This document shows, piece by piece, positions 19,701 to 27,891 of a DNA stretch of 64,000 nt (position 1 is the stretch's first letter; every line of letters begins with the position of its first letter). Below the pieces are notes generated by a model that was not told the origin of the DNA, did not search any database, and saw nothing but the letters and a program-made list of their open reading frames with translations. The position numbers were made by a program, and so were the translations under genes. This DNA is from Bacteroidetes bacterium GWF2_38_335 (GTDB taxonomy: Bacteria > Bacteroidota > Bacteroidia > Bacteroidales > GWF2-38-335): assembly GCA_001769535.1 (NCBI GenBank), contig MEOH01000022.1:124001-188000 (forward strand), given 5' to 3'.

Positions 19701-22700
19701 TCTGACCATGGGCCGGTAGAGGTATTAGCCATTTGCCATTGATAAGACCAGCCTGCTCCCGAATAAGTTGTTGTCAATGACAATGTGGAAGTAGTTGATA
19801 AGCATGAAGTAATGGAAGCCGGAGAAGCATTTGTGTTGCTGGCGGCCGGCGTTCCGGCGCAAGGAGTGAGAGATACACATGAGATGGTCAGATCAAATCC
19901 GGCACCTGAAACACTGCCGTCGGATGAGAATAAAACAGTAAGGGCACCCGATGGATCTGTTGATGATTGTAAAGGTACGGCACCTGAACTGGCAACGCCA
20001 GACCAAAGGAGCGTTCCTCCGGTTCCCACACCGTTATAAATATACAGGTAATCGCAACATGCTTCACCTGAAATAGTTCCCGAAACCTCAATAATATTTC
20101 CGGCAACCGATGGATAAAGCACTGTGTATCCATACCAGCTGGTACCATAATCACCGGTGCTTCCGCCGTTATCATACAAATGTCCTGAACAAACGTTAAA
20201 TGAGTTGTTTCCTGATGAAGGTACAAGCATTTCACAAGAACTTACTGTTATTCCTGAAGAAGTATATGTAACATTGCCCGGTCCGCAACTTCCTGTGTTA
20301 TTAGCAAACCAGCAGTCTCCCTCAACAACAATATCAAAGGTAAGATTGTTGGCTCCAGCTGCCGGTGCAGTCATGGTCAAGGTATATGTTTGTGTTGCCC
20401 CTGAAACTAAATTTCCTGCATTTACTCTTACAAGATAATCAGGATCTCCGTTCCATTTACAGCCAATATTTACATCCGGTGCACCATCAGTCCAGGTAGC
20501 TGTTCCGGTATTGGTAACGGTTACGGTGACATTTCTGGTTTCGCCGGCGCACCATGTAGCCGCGCCTGTATTCATGGAAACCCATGAACTTTGATAGGCA
20601 GGAGGGCTTACACAAGCAATATTGATGTCAAAACCTGCTCCGGTTACACTTCCATCCGAATAGAAATAGACAGTCAGGATACCCGAAGGATCTGAAGAGG
20701 TAATAGTTGGTATGGCCGTACCCATATAATAGGTTCCGAGCACAGTTCCGCCAGTACCTGATCCATTGTAAATTCTTACATAATCGCAGCAAGCTTCTCC
20801 AGAACTTGTTCCGGAAATCTGAATTCTGTTTCCGGCAACGCTGGGTGTGAGAACAGTATATCCCGACCAGCTTGTGCTGTAATCGCCAGCGCTTCCGCCA
20901 AAATCATACAGATGGCCTGCGCATACATTATATGAATTGCTTCCGGTGTTGGGAACCATCATAACTGCTGAAAGTGGAATGCATGAAATTGTAAGGTCAA
21001 ACCCTGCTCCGGTAACACTACCATCAGATGTGAACATAACAGTCAATGCCCCTGAGGCATCTGTGGATGTCTGAATCGGAACGGTACCTGAGCTTGCAAC
21101 TCCTGACCATAGTAATGTTCCTCCGGTTCCCACTCCGTTATAAATGTAAAGATAATCACAACAGGCCTCACCCGAAATTGTTCCGGATACCTGCATCAGG
21201 TTGCCGCCGGTAGGATACAAAACGGTGTATCCGCTCCAGCTGTTGCTGTAGTCACCACCACTGCCGCCAAAATCATATAAATGTCCGGAGCAAACAGTAT
21301 AGCTGTTATTACCCGAACTGGGTACCATCATTGCTGAAGCGGCCGGAACGCATGAAATGGTCAGATCGAATCCAGAGCCAGTGACACTGCCATCAGAAGT
21401 AAAACGTATTGTTAAAGCGCCGGATGCGTCTGTGGATGTCTGAAGGGGGACAGCGCCTGAGTTTGCTACACCTGACCAAAGCAGTGTTCCACCTGTTCCA
21501 ATGCCGTTGTAAATGTAAAGATAATCGCAACAGGACTCGCCCGCTATTATTCCTGAAACCTGCACCATGTTACCTGCAGTCGGGTATAATATAGTATATC
21601 CATCCCAACTGTTGTCATAATTACCTGCGCTGCCTCCGTCATCGTACAATTGACCTGAACAAACAGTATAACTGTTGCTTCCGGTGGAAGGCACTTCCAT
21701 TTCGGCCGGAGCAATACAGGATACGGCAATATTGAAGCCGCTTCCGGTAATACTTCCATCGGAATAAAACAAAACGGTTAAAGCACCAGTGGCATCTGTT
21801 GAGGTAAGAGTTGGTATTGCTGTGTTCACGTAATAAGTTCCAAGCAGAAGTCCACCTGTGCCTGAGCCATTATAAACCTGAACATAGTCGCAGCAAGACT
21901 CACCCGAGGTAGTTCCTGAAATCTGAATTTTATTTCCGGAAATGCTGGGGTTTAAAATTGAATACCCATTACAGCTGCTGGTGTAATTTCCAGTGCTTCC
22001 TCCATTGTCATAAAGATTTCCAGAGCAGACATTATAAGTGTTTGTGCCGGAATTAGGTACCGTCATTTCACAACTGTTAATGGTAATAGCAGGTGAAGTA
22101 TACACTATGTTACCCGGGCCACAAGCTCCGGAATTGTTTCCAAACCAGCAGTTTCCTTCATTGACAATGTCAAAGGAGAGATTTTCAGCACCTGCACCGG
22201 GAGCAGTCATCGAAAAGGAATAAGTCTGGGAAGAGCCCGGGGCAAGTCCGCCAGCATGCACCCTTACAAAGTAATCGGCATCGGAATTCCATTTACAACC
22301 GATATTGATATCGGGAGCGGCGTCGGTCCATGTGGCCGAGCCAATATTCTGAACCGTAACCGAAACGCTTCGGGTTTCACCGGCACACCAGGTTGCGGCT
22401 CCGGTGTTCATGGTAATCCACTGACTTTGGTAAGCAGCCACCGAAACACAGGAAATGGTAATGTCAAAACCACTTCCGACTACACTGCCGTCTGAATAGA
22501 ATAAAACAGTTAATGCGCCAGAAGCATCCGAAGAAGTAAGTGTGGGAATAGGACTGTTCATGTAATATGTTCCAAGCAAAGTTCCGCCAGTACCAGAACC
22601 ATTGTAAACCTGAACATAATCACAGCATGCTTCGCCTGAGGTAGAACCTGAAATTTGTATTTTATTTCCGGCTGTACTTGGAGTTAGTACAGTATAACCA

Positions 22701-23206
22701 TTACAGCTGTTAGTATAGCTTCCGGCGCTTCCTCCCACATCATAAAGATTTCCTGAACAAATGGTGTAGCTGTTGCTTCCGGAACTAGGCACAGTCATTC
22801 CACCTCCGCCACCCGGACAAGTATATGTGTAAATTGTACCTGTGGTAGGGGTTGGCCCGGCTGAATAAACTATTGATCCGTTTAAATCAATATTATAAGA
22901 GTTTTCAGATTCCCAGCTTCCTGAATAATATGTTACTGAAATGCTTTGACCGGCCGTGATGTTGATATTTGCAGTAGAGCCATAGCCTGAAGCTGAATAA
23001 GTTCCATATAATAATCCGTCTATATACACTTCAAGGTAACCACCATTCCAGCCATCTCCATAAGAATCACTCATGTTAAAAGTATATGAGCATTGGGAAT
23101 TAGCCGGCTTGTATAGAAACGAGAAGAAAATCATCAGGATCACAGCAACCCGGAATCCAAATGATGATTTTACAGAAGAGATCTTATTTTTTAAAAGTGC
23201 ACTCAT
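16787..23206 (-). CDS. giant T9SS surface protein (2139 aa): six CUB-like domains with NBR1-like Ig domains
   Basis: An in-frame ATG at 23242 would overlap the upstream gene. The ATG at 23206 leaves a 10-bp gap and gives MSALLKNKISSVKSSFGF plus a hydrophobic core ending PANSQ, so it is preferred. Order: DSYGDGWN domain, CUB1, NBR1-type Ig (WCAGETRSVSVTVQNIGSAT), CUB2-CUB5, a second NBR1-type Ig, CUB6, an Ig-like domain, pre-peptidase-C-like domains, a beta-helix-like stretch and a T9SS sorting domain (SSSSETGDIVVSFAG, then SSGVYNIVIQS). Each CUB repeat carries VCSGxLYDxGGSxGxY, GExCCDYxxIYNG and LTVxFxSDGSVxGxGFD. The C-terminal third resembles that of the 2452-aa protein. Likely a cell-surface adhesin or matrix protein. 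Confidence 0.88.
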   Translation of the reverse strand: MSALLKNKISSVKSSFGFRVAVILMIFFSFLYKPANSQCSYTFNMSDSYGDGWNGGYLEVYIDGLLYGTYSASGYGSTANINITAGQSISVTYYSGSWESENSYNIDLNGSIVYSAGPTPTTGTIYTYTCPGGGGGMTVPSSGSNSYTICSGNLYDVGGSAGSYTNSCNGYTVLTPSTAGNKIQISGSTSGEACCDYVQVYNGSGTGGTLLGTYYMNSPIPTLTSSDASGALTVLFYSDGSVVGSGFDITISCVSVAAYQSQWITMNTGAATWCAGETRSVSVTVQNIGSATWTDAAPDINIGCKWNSDADYFVRVHAGGLAPGSSQTYSFSMTAPGAGAENLSFDIVNEGNCWFGNNSGACGPGNIVYTSPAITINSCEMTVPNSGTNTYNVCSGNLYDNGGSTGNYTSSCNGYSILNPSISGNKIQISGTTSGESCCDYVQVYNGSGTGGLLLGTYYVNTAIPTLTSTDATGALTVLFYSDGSITGSGFNIAVSCIAPAEMEVPSTGSNSYTVCSGQLYDDGGSAGNYDNSWDGYTILYPTAGNMVQVSGIIAGESCCDYLYIYNGIGTGGTLLWSGVANSGAVPLQTSTDASGALTIRFTSDGSVTGSGFDLTISCVPAASAMMVPSSGNNSYTVCSGHLYDFGGSGGDYSNSWSGYTVLYPTGGNLMQVSGTISGEACCDYLYIYNGVGTGGTLLWSGVASSGTVPIQTSTDASGALTVMFTSDGSVTGAGFDLTISCIPLSAVMMVPNTGSNSYNVCAGHLYDFGGSAGDYSTSWSGYTVLTPSVAGNRIQISGTSSGEACCDYVRIYNGSGTGGTVLGTYYMGTAIPTITSSDPSGILTVYFYSDGSVTGAGFDINIACVSPPAYQSSWVSMNTGAATWCAGETRNVTVTVTNTGTATWTDGAPDVNIGCKWNGDPDYLVRVNAGNLVSGATQTYTLTMTAPAAGANNLTFDIVVEGDCWFANNTGSCGPGNVTYTSSGITVSSCEMLVPSSGNNSFNVCSGHLYDNGGSTGDYGTSWYGYTVLYPSVAGNIIEVSGTISGEACCDYLYIYNGVGTGGTLLWSGVASSGAVPLQSSTDPSGALTVLFSSDGSVSGAGFDLTISCVSLTPCAGTPAASNTNASPASITSCLSTTSTLSLTTTYSGAGWSYQWQMANTSTGPWSDITGATNTSYIASITANVWFRCVITCTNSGISTNSTPVNVTTTVTTPPNNEPCYATPMGLGTILSDNNNCSNGANEPGAASCWTAGSLNTLWYSIIAPTSGQLRVRTTLASITATQIALYQGTCSSLTEVASGCNQTAPICGWNSYGNSEITVTGLTPGATYYVCVDGRDNYVGSYNIAAIDPATTSLPGIPGQDCVTSLAVCSDNMSIGDPGYQALGNICDHTGDGNCTDGEKGSAWYTITIASAGTLYFNIIPNDATPSSCLSETDYDFVMWKIAGAGATNCANIISSGGGGYVSCNFSAYGITGLSPTGGAPLPYSTCFDGAYEPGVAVAAGEVYLLAIQNFANSTSGFTLDLTSTAGGVVNYTLPPSLTWTGGAETTAWGTTTNWGGCSTPNCAIDAVVTAASSYQPVITGSVNVKNLTINPGATLTLNAGAVLTICGNLTNNGIITASPTSTILFNDNVTTHQISGNIVGTSKLGNLTITDQILGTNCTVTLNNDIDVGGNLTTSSNTSILNTNSRYISVAGNVSLSSPATYSNIGTGTLEFNGTALQTYTTGSDLTLNNVVVNNSGAGVSLSNNLITGNSGILTFNNGIVTTGGFIVRVNNTAPTAVNSGNPLSFVNGNLRRYFANNTGTYYFPVGVSSAYRLAELKNNNLVGISYLDAFFTSSFTNSGSLNTAIAQDGGTPYSSVATEGIWQITPNAAPTGGSYDIKLYIDGFSGLSDNQFAPLKRPDGSLLASAWTAVGGTINAAGTPGRTVSGGYAQRSGWTTFSQYSIGISNSPLPIELSDFQAYCFKEYTLLKWSTSSETNNDYFTLEKSGDGNIWSAFNIIPGAGNSNTLIHYDGKDYDLPGEDRPVYYRLKQTDYDGQFSISPVISINCYSVTNESNIYISSSSETGDIVVSFAGAEGNIYMITVVDMLGRKLFNNEVMVTSENHQYFIEGGMFSSGVYNIVIQSDKTVITKQVVMPK

Positions 23207-23216
23207 AGTTTCAATT

Positions 23217-23666
23217 TTATTCAGATTCAGGTGTTGATTCAACCAGATCAGGATTCTTTTTTATCCAGAGTTTAACCGCAGCAAAGAAAAATTTCTCATC
23301 ATCCTGAGGTGTCAGCTTGTTATTATACAGGTGATAAGGTATGTATCTGGGGAAATATCTGTATTGCGTAAACCAATTGTCAACATTGTTTTGCCATGCT
23401 TCCATGTCATATTCACTGTTTCCTGTGTTTTGCATTACAGGACAAGGGGGGTGGTTTTTTGCATAAACTTCCATTTCATTGATAAAGCGTCGTTGGCTGT
23501 CTTTATCACCGGATTCATCATAAACCGGAAAAACCGGATCAGTATATTGCTGGAAAATACCATAACAGTTTTCAATTTCTTTTGCTTTGGAATAGGAATA
23601 ATCTCCCTGCGCAAAACAAAATTCAAACAAAAAAGAAAAAACAATTAGCATCAAACACGCTTTCAT
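23217..23666 (-). CDS. small secreted protein, paralogue of 15199-15675
   Basis: 149 aa with signal peptide MKACLMLIVFSFLFEFCFAQ. Same conserved core as the 15199 protein: DPVFPVYDESGDK, then YAKNHPPCP, WFTQYRYFPRYI and a final helical Lys-rich segment. Its stop lies 10 bp before the start of the 2139-aa gene, an operon. No family recognised. Because both copies keep the same position upstream of unlike giant proteins, a conserved functional link to giant-protein export or assembly is the simplest reading. Confidence 0.8.
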   Translation of the reverse strand: MKACLMLIVFSFLFEFCFAQGDYSYSKAKEIENCYGIFQQYTDPVFPVYDESGDKDSQRRFINEMEVYAKNHPPCPVMQNTGNSEYDMEAWQNNVDNWFTQYRYFPRYIPYHLYNNKLTPQDDEKFFFAAVKLWIKKNPDLVESTPESE

Positions 23667-24110
23667 ATCTAAAGTTTTTTAATCAGAAATTCAATTTCTG
23701 AGAATTTATGATTATGTATTAATACTTAAAATCCGGGTAAAATCTGCCTGCTTCTAATATCCTTATAAATATAGGTAATAATATTCTGTTCAACAATGGA
23801 TTATACTTAAATTAAATCACGTATATTTTTGAAATAGCTAAATTCTTTGACGAATAGTAAGAATTTGTACATAGGTATTTATACTTGATAATTAATTTTG
23901 ACTAAAACATAAAATTGTGGGATAAATAACGGGCATTTATATTTGAAAAACAGCAGTTAATAATATGATTTTTACAAAATTGGGCTATAATGGCTGTAAA
24001 ATCATGTGTTATTATTGTATGGGTTAATCCTCAACTTCTGATTATTCGAAATTCTTGTTCACATGGAATTGCCATTTAAATATTGATTATTTTCGCAAAA
24101 AAAATCTCCT
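23667..24110. other. divergent intergenic region (444 bp)
   Basis: Very AT-rich. Contains the 17-bp palindrome at 23684-23700 and otherwise nothing I can support; the promoters of the 23666 gene (minus) and folC (plus) must lie here. No convincing TTG-N19-TAnnTTTG pair was found for folC. Confidence 0.7.
23684..23700. promoter_or_regulatory. 17-bp perfect palindrome upstream of the small secreted gene
   Basis: CAGAAATTCAATTTCTG, arms of eight bases about a central C, 18 bp upstream of the start at 23666. It could be an operator or a 5' UTR hairpin. No counterpart was seen upstream of the paralogue at 15675. Confidence 0.35.
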
Positions 24111-25397
24111 GTGAACTACAAAGAAACAACGGAATTTCTTTTTAACAAACTGACATCATTTCAGCTGTCAGGAAAATCAGCTTATAAACCGGGGTTGGAT
24201 AATATTATTGCGCTGGATGATTCTTTGGGTAACCCCCACAAATCATTTAAATCCATTCATGTAGCCGGCACAAACGGCAAAGGATCTGTATCACATATGC
24301 TGGCGTCAATTTTGCAGGAAGCAGGTTACAAAACGGGTTTGTTTACTTCTCCACACCTGCGCGATTTCAGGGAAAGAATCAGGATAAACGGCGAAATGAT
24401 ATCTGAAGAAAATGTTGTGGATTTTGTCCGGAAAAACATTGCTGTCATTAACCGTATTCAGCCCTCTTTCTTTGAAATATCTACTGCAATGGCTTTTGAC
24501 TATTTCAGAAATTGCGGCGTGGAGGTGGCGGTTATTGAAACCGGATTGGGTGGTCGCCTCGATAGCACCAACATCCTCGCTCCACTGGTTTCAGTCATTA
24601 CCAACATCGGGATGGATCACACCGACCTGCTCGGCGATTCTCTCGAAAAAATTGCTTTTGAAAAAGCCGGGATCATCAAAAACCAGATTCCTGTTGTAAT
24701 TGGGCGTTCACAATCTGAAACAGCCCATGTGTTCAGGAAAAGGGCAATTGATTGCAAATCAGAAATATCTTTTGCCGATCAGGAATTTACATGCAATTAT
24801 TCAATGCTTACATTGGATAATAAGCAGTCGTTCAATATTGCAAAAAACGAAAATATTTTGTGGCCAAACCTGAAAACTGATTTGCTGGGACAGTACCAGA
24901 TCGAAAATTCAAAAACCGTTTTGGCCACATTGACTTTTCTGGAAAATCACCTTAAAATTTCAAAGGATGCCGTGTATAATGGATTTTCTGACGTTATGGA
25001 AAACACGGGGTTGTCCGGGCGATGGCAGGTGCTTTGCCAATCACCCCTGACTGTTTGCGATACCGGACATAATGTTGATGGTATTTCCAAAGTGGTAGAA
25101 CAGTTGAAAAACACGGCATATAAAAACCTCCATTTCATTTTTGGGGTGGTTAATGATAAAAATATTGACGGCATCCTGAACTTACTCCCAAAAAATGCCA
25201 TGTATTATTTTACAAAGGCTTCAATTCCGCGAGCCCTGGATGAAAAAGTTCTTCTCGAAAAAGCATTAAAATTTAACCTTCAGGGCAAAAGCTTTCCAAC
25301 TGTTCAGGAAGCACTTGAAGCAGCAAAAAATATCGCTGAAATTGAAGATATGATTTTTATTGGAGGAAGTACTTTTGTGGTGGCTGAGGTTGTTTAG
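24111..25397 (+). CDS. folC: bifunctional dihydrofolate / folylpolyglutamate synthase
   Basis: 428 aa, GTG start (MNYKETTEFLFNKL is the usual beginning of the Bacteroidota protein). Motifs: ATP-binding P-loop GTNGKGSVSHML (~52-63), SPHLRDFRERIRING, TGLGGRLDSTN, NIGMDHTDLLG, and the C-terminal-domain CDTGHNVDGI. It adds glutamate to dihydropteroate and to folates in the cytoplasm. Full family length. It stands alone, convergent with the SpoIIE gene. Confidence 0.95.
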   Translation: MNYKETTEFLFNKLTSFQLSGKSAYKPGLDNIIALDDSLGNPHKSFKSIHVAGTNGKGSVSHMLASILQEAGYKTGLFTSPHLRDFRERIRINGEMISEENVVDFVRKNIAVINRIQPSFFEISTAMAFDYFRNCGVEVAVIETGLGGRLDSTNILAPLVSVITNIGMDHTDLLGDSLEKIAFEKAGIIKNQIPVVIGRSQSETAHVFRKRAIDCKSEISFADQEFTCNYSMLTLDNKQSFNIAKNENILWPNLKTDLLGQYQIENSKTVLATLTFLENHLKISKDAVYNGFSDVMENTGLSGRWQVLCQSPLTVCDTGHNVDGISKVVEQLKNTAYKNLHFIFGVVNDKNIDGILNLLPKNAMYYFTKASIPRALDEKVLLEKALKFNLQGKSFPTVQEALEAAKNIAEIEDMIFIGGSTFVVAEVV

Positions 25398-25404
25398 CGA
25401 AATT

Positions 25405-25440
25405 GCAAGGGCGAGATAAAATGCAACCCTATGCGAAAAA
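25405..25440. repeat. 3' fragment of the palindromic intergenic element
   Basis: GCAAGGGCGAGATAAAATGC followed by AACCCTATGCGAAAAA matches the last ~36 bases of the 16091/36427 element. It lies between the stop codons of two convergent genes and ends 4 bp before the 25445 stop. Confidence 0.75.
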
Positions 25441-25444
25441 AACT

Positions 25445-27721
25445 TTACGACAGTCTGAACCCCACAACAAGCACATCATCAGTCTGTTCGTATGTTTTTT
25501 TGGCGGTATTGCTCCAGTCGCTGAATTCCTTTTCAATAATGTTTTGGCGCTCTTCCATTGAACGATTGTTAACAGCAAGCAACAGTTCTTTGAATCTTTT
25601 TTGCATGTATTTTCGGCCATCCGGACCACCAAACTGGTCAAAGAAACCGTCGGATGACAGGTACACCGAATCGCCCCGGGTCAGGTTAAATGAAACCGGA
25701 CTGAAGCTTATATTCTGATTGACGTGCAATCCAACAGGCATCTTATCGCCTTTTATTTCTATAAGGGATTTATTGTTTTCAGAAATTAACGAAATCCGTT
25801 CGGTGAATGCATCCGAATGATCTGATAAAAATTCTTTTATTCTATGCTCGGTTTCATCAGATAAAACAATGTAAATGGAATTATTTGCACCCGAAAATTC
25901 AACATTCATTGTTTTGCGGTCAATAACACAAACCACAATATCCATCCCGTCGCCCAGTTGTGCATTGATGTTGCTGTGACCCACCGAGGATATTACCTGT
26001 TCCCTTAACCGGTTTAGAATTTCGGGTGCAGAGGTAATTCTGTTTCGATCGACAATTTCATTTAGAAGAGAAATTCCCAGCATGCTCATAAAACCACCGG
26101 GAACACCATGTCCGGTGCAATCAGCCACCGCAAAAACGGTTTTGTCTTCTATCTCACGTATCCAGTAAAAATCTCCTGAAACAATGTCTTTGGGTCTGTA
26201 AAAAACAAAATGCTCGGGGAATGATTTTTTAAGTTCATTTTCTGAAGGCAACACGGCCGTTTGAATCCTTTTTGCATAAATGATGCTGTCGGTCAGTGAT
26301 TTATTGATTGTTTCAATGTGCGATTTCTGTTCGTGCAGCAAATCATTCTGTGACTCAATTTCATCCCGCTGGGTTTCAATTTCTTCCTTTTGCTGAAGAA
26401 TTTCTTCGTTTTTCATTTTCAACAAACGGTTGGCACGCATTTTTGCTCTGATCTGTATAAAAAGTACTACAGAAAAAGCACCAATTAAAATAAGTACAAT
26501 ATATATAATGGTGTTTTCCCTTTGTTTTATTTCATTTTCTCTTTTCTGTCTTTCAATATCTTTGTTTTTATTTTTCAGCTCAACCTTCTGGAGGCTAAGT
26601 TCCCTGTCTTTCTTTTCGGTCTCATAAATGGTTTCCAGTTCGAGCATCCGCTGCTCACTTTCCATATTGAAAATGGTGTCGCTCAGTTCTTTAGATTTTA
26701 TAAATGCAGCCAGCGCATTTTTAAAATCACCCGATTCATTATAGGCTTGATAAAGGTCATTGTATGCCTGTTCCAGCTCATAAATTGCATCAATTTTTTC
26801 GGCCATATCAATGGCGTTTTTCAGATATGAAATTGCCTGAGGATATTTTTCTTGTCTGGTAAAAAGATTAGCCAGAGTGCAAAGAGAAACAATGGCGCCG
26901 GACTGGTTGCCCAAATCAATTTCCTTTTCAAAGGACTCGTTCAGGTATTTATAGGCAAGATCGTATTTGCCCATGAACATATAAGTTTCACCCATGTTGT
27001 GCAACGCTCGGGTAACACCACCGTTATCGTTGCTTTCAGTATATATTTTAAGTGCTTTTTCAAAAAGATCAAGGGCATCTTTGTATTTTTCTTCTTCCAT
27101 AAAAGTCAATCCCAAATTGCCATACGATTGCGCAATGGCATTTTCGTCATTAAGTTTTTTTTGTATTTCTAAAGCCAAATAATGATGTTCCTTTGCCTTA
27201 TCATACATTTTACGCATGGAATAAATAATTCCAATATTACCCTGGATGGTTGCCACACCAATTTCCTTACCCGATTCCATTTCAATTTTAAGGGCTTTTT
27301 GATAATATTCTAAAGCCAGATCAAGCTGTCCGAGGTTTTTATTTATCACACCAAGTCCGTTCAACGCCCGTCCCTCAAGATAAGGAATTTTATTATCGCG
27401 GCTGAGTTTCAGCGCCCTAAGCATGTTTTCCTCTGCTTTCTTGAAATTACTCTGATAATGATAGGCTACCCCCAGGTTGATATAGGACTTGATCATGCCG
27501 TCGGGATAGTTTATCTCATTGGAATATTCGTTGGCTTTTTTTGAATAATTGTATGCTTTTTCAAAAGATAATTCGGAGTATAAAAAGGAGAGCCGGTTTA
27601 AAGCTTCGGATTTTTCTTTCCCTTCAATTTTTGGCAAAATACGTTCAAGACTGTCAATCTCATTACTCGAAAATCCTGAGATACAGACCAATAAAAACGC
27701 AAATAGAAGAAATCTCACCAA
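25445..27721 (-). CDS. TPR-repeat membrane protein with SpoIIE (PP2C-type) phosphatase domain
   Basis: 758 aa. Signal peptide (1-17), about eight TPR repeats (~40-330; typical YxNLGxxYxxxxxYxKAxxxxxxAL), a long charged coiled coil (~345-490) interrupted by one membrane segment near 405-425 (IIYIVLILIGAFSVVLFIQI), then a SpoIIE domain (~505-758) with SGDFYWI, VADCTGHGVPGGFMSMLG, GDGMDI and LSSDGFFDQFGG. The metal-binding Asp residues are present. Periplasmic TPRs probably sense a signal and control a cytoplasmic Ser/Thr phosphatase. This architecture could serve the SiaB/SiaC pair at 39576-41065, but the genes are 12 kb apart, so that is speculative. Confidence 0.9.
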   Translation of the reverse strand: MVRFLLFAFLLVCISGFSSNEIDSLERILPKIEGKEKSEALNRLSFLYSELSFEKAYNYSKKANEYSNEINYPDGMIKSYINLGVAYHYQSNFKKAEENMLRALKLSRDNKIPYLEGRALNGLGVINKNLGQLDLALEYYQKALKIEMESGKEIGVATIQGNIGIIYSMRKMYDKAKEHHYLALEIQKKLNDENAIAQSYGNLGLTFMEEEKYKDALDLFEKALKIYTESNDNGGVTRALHNMGETYMFMGKYDLAYKYLNESFEKEIDLGNQSGAIVSLCTLANLFTRQEKYPQAISYLKNAIDMAEKIDAIYELEQAYNDLYQAYNESGDFKNALAAFIKSKELSDTIFNMESEQRMLELETIYETEKKDRELSLQKVELKNKNKDIERQKRENEIKQRENTIIYIVLILIGAFSVVLFIQIRAKMRANRLLKMKNEEILQQKEEIETQRDEIESQNDLLHEQKSHIETINKSLTDSIIYAKRIQTAVLPSENELKKSFPEHFVFYRPKDIVSGDFYWIREIEDKTVFAVADCTGHGVPGGFMSMLGISLLNEIVDRNRITSAPEILNRLREQVISSVGHSNINAQLGDGMDIVVCVIDRKTMNVEFSGANNSIYIVLSDETEHRIKEFLSDHSDAFTERISLISENNKSLIEIKGDKMPVGLHVNQNISFSPVSFNLTRGDSVYLSSDGFFDQFGGPDGRKYMQKRFKELLLAVNNRSMEERQNIIEKEFSDWSNTAKKTYEQTDDVLVVGFRLS

Positions 27722-27773
27722 TTGTTACTTAAATAACATAGACTTTTACCGTTGAAACAGGGAAAAGGTTACG

Positions 27774-27891
27774 TTTGGGTTTGGGTTATAAGTTATGGGT
27801 TATGGGTTATGGATGATGGGTTATGGGTGATTTGCACAATTGTGGACGTGACAACTCCCCTTCCTGGAGGGGTTGGGGGAGGGTAGGTAAC
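27774..27891. repeat. GTTATGG word repeat and G-rich hairpin
   Basis: 27780-27832 is a degenerate tandem of ggttatg/gggttatgg. It is followed by CCCCTTCCTGGAGGGG, a hairpin, and GGTTGGGGGAGGGTAGG, a G-rich run. Fills the gap between the SpoIIE gene and the dehydratase. Confidence 0.65.

Noticed and set aside
24061-24110. TATTTTCG as folC -7 box
   Set aside because: One mismatch and no TTG at the proper distance (16 bp spacer only).
25445-27721. SpoIIE phosphatase as part of a siaA-type operon with 39576-41065
   Set aside because: 12 kb away, on the opposite strand, with many unrelated genes between; kept only as a possible functional partner.
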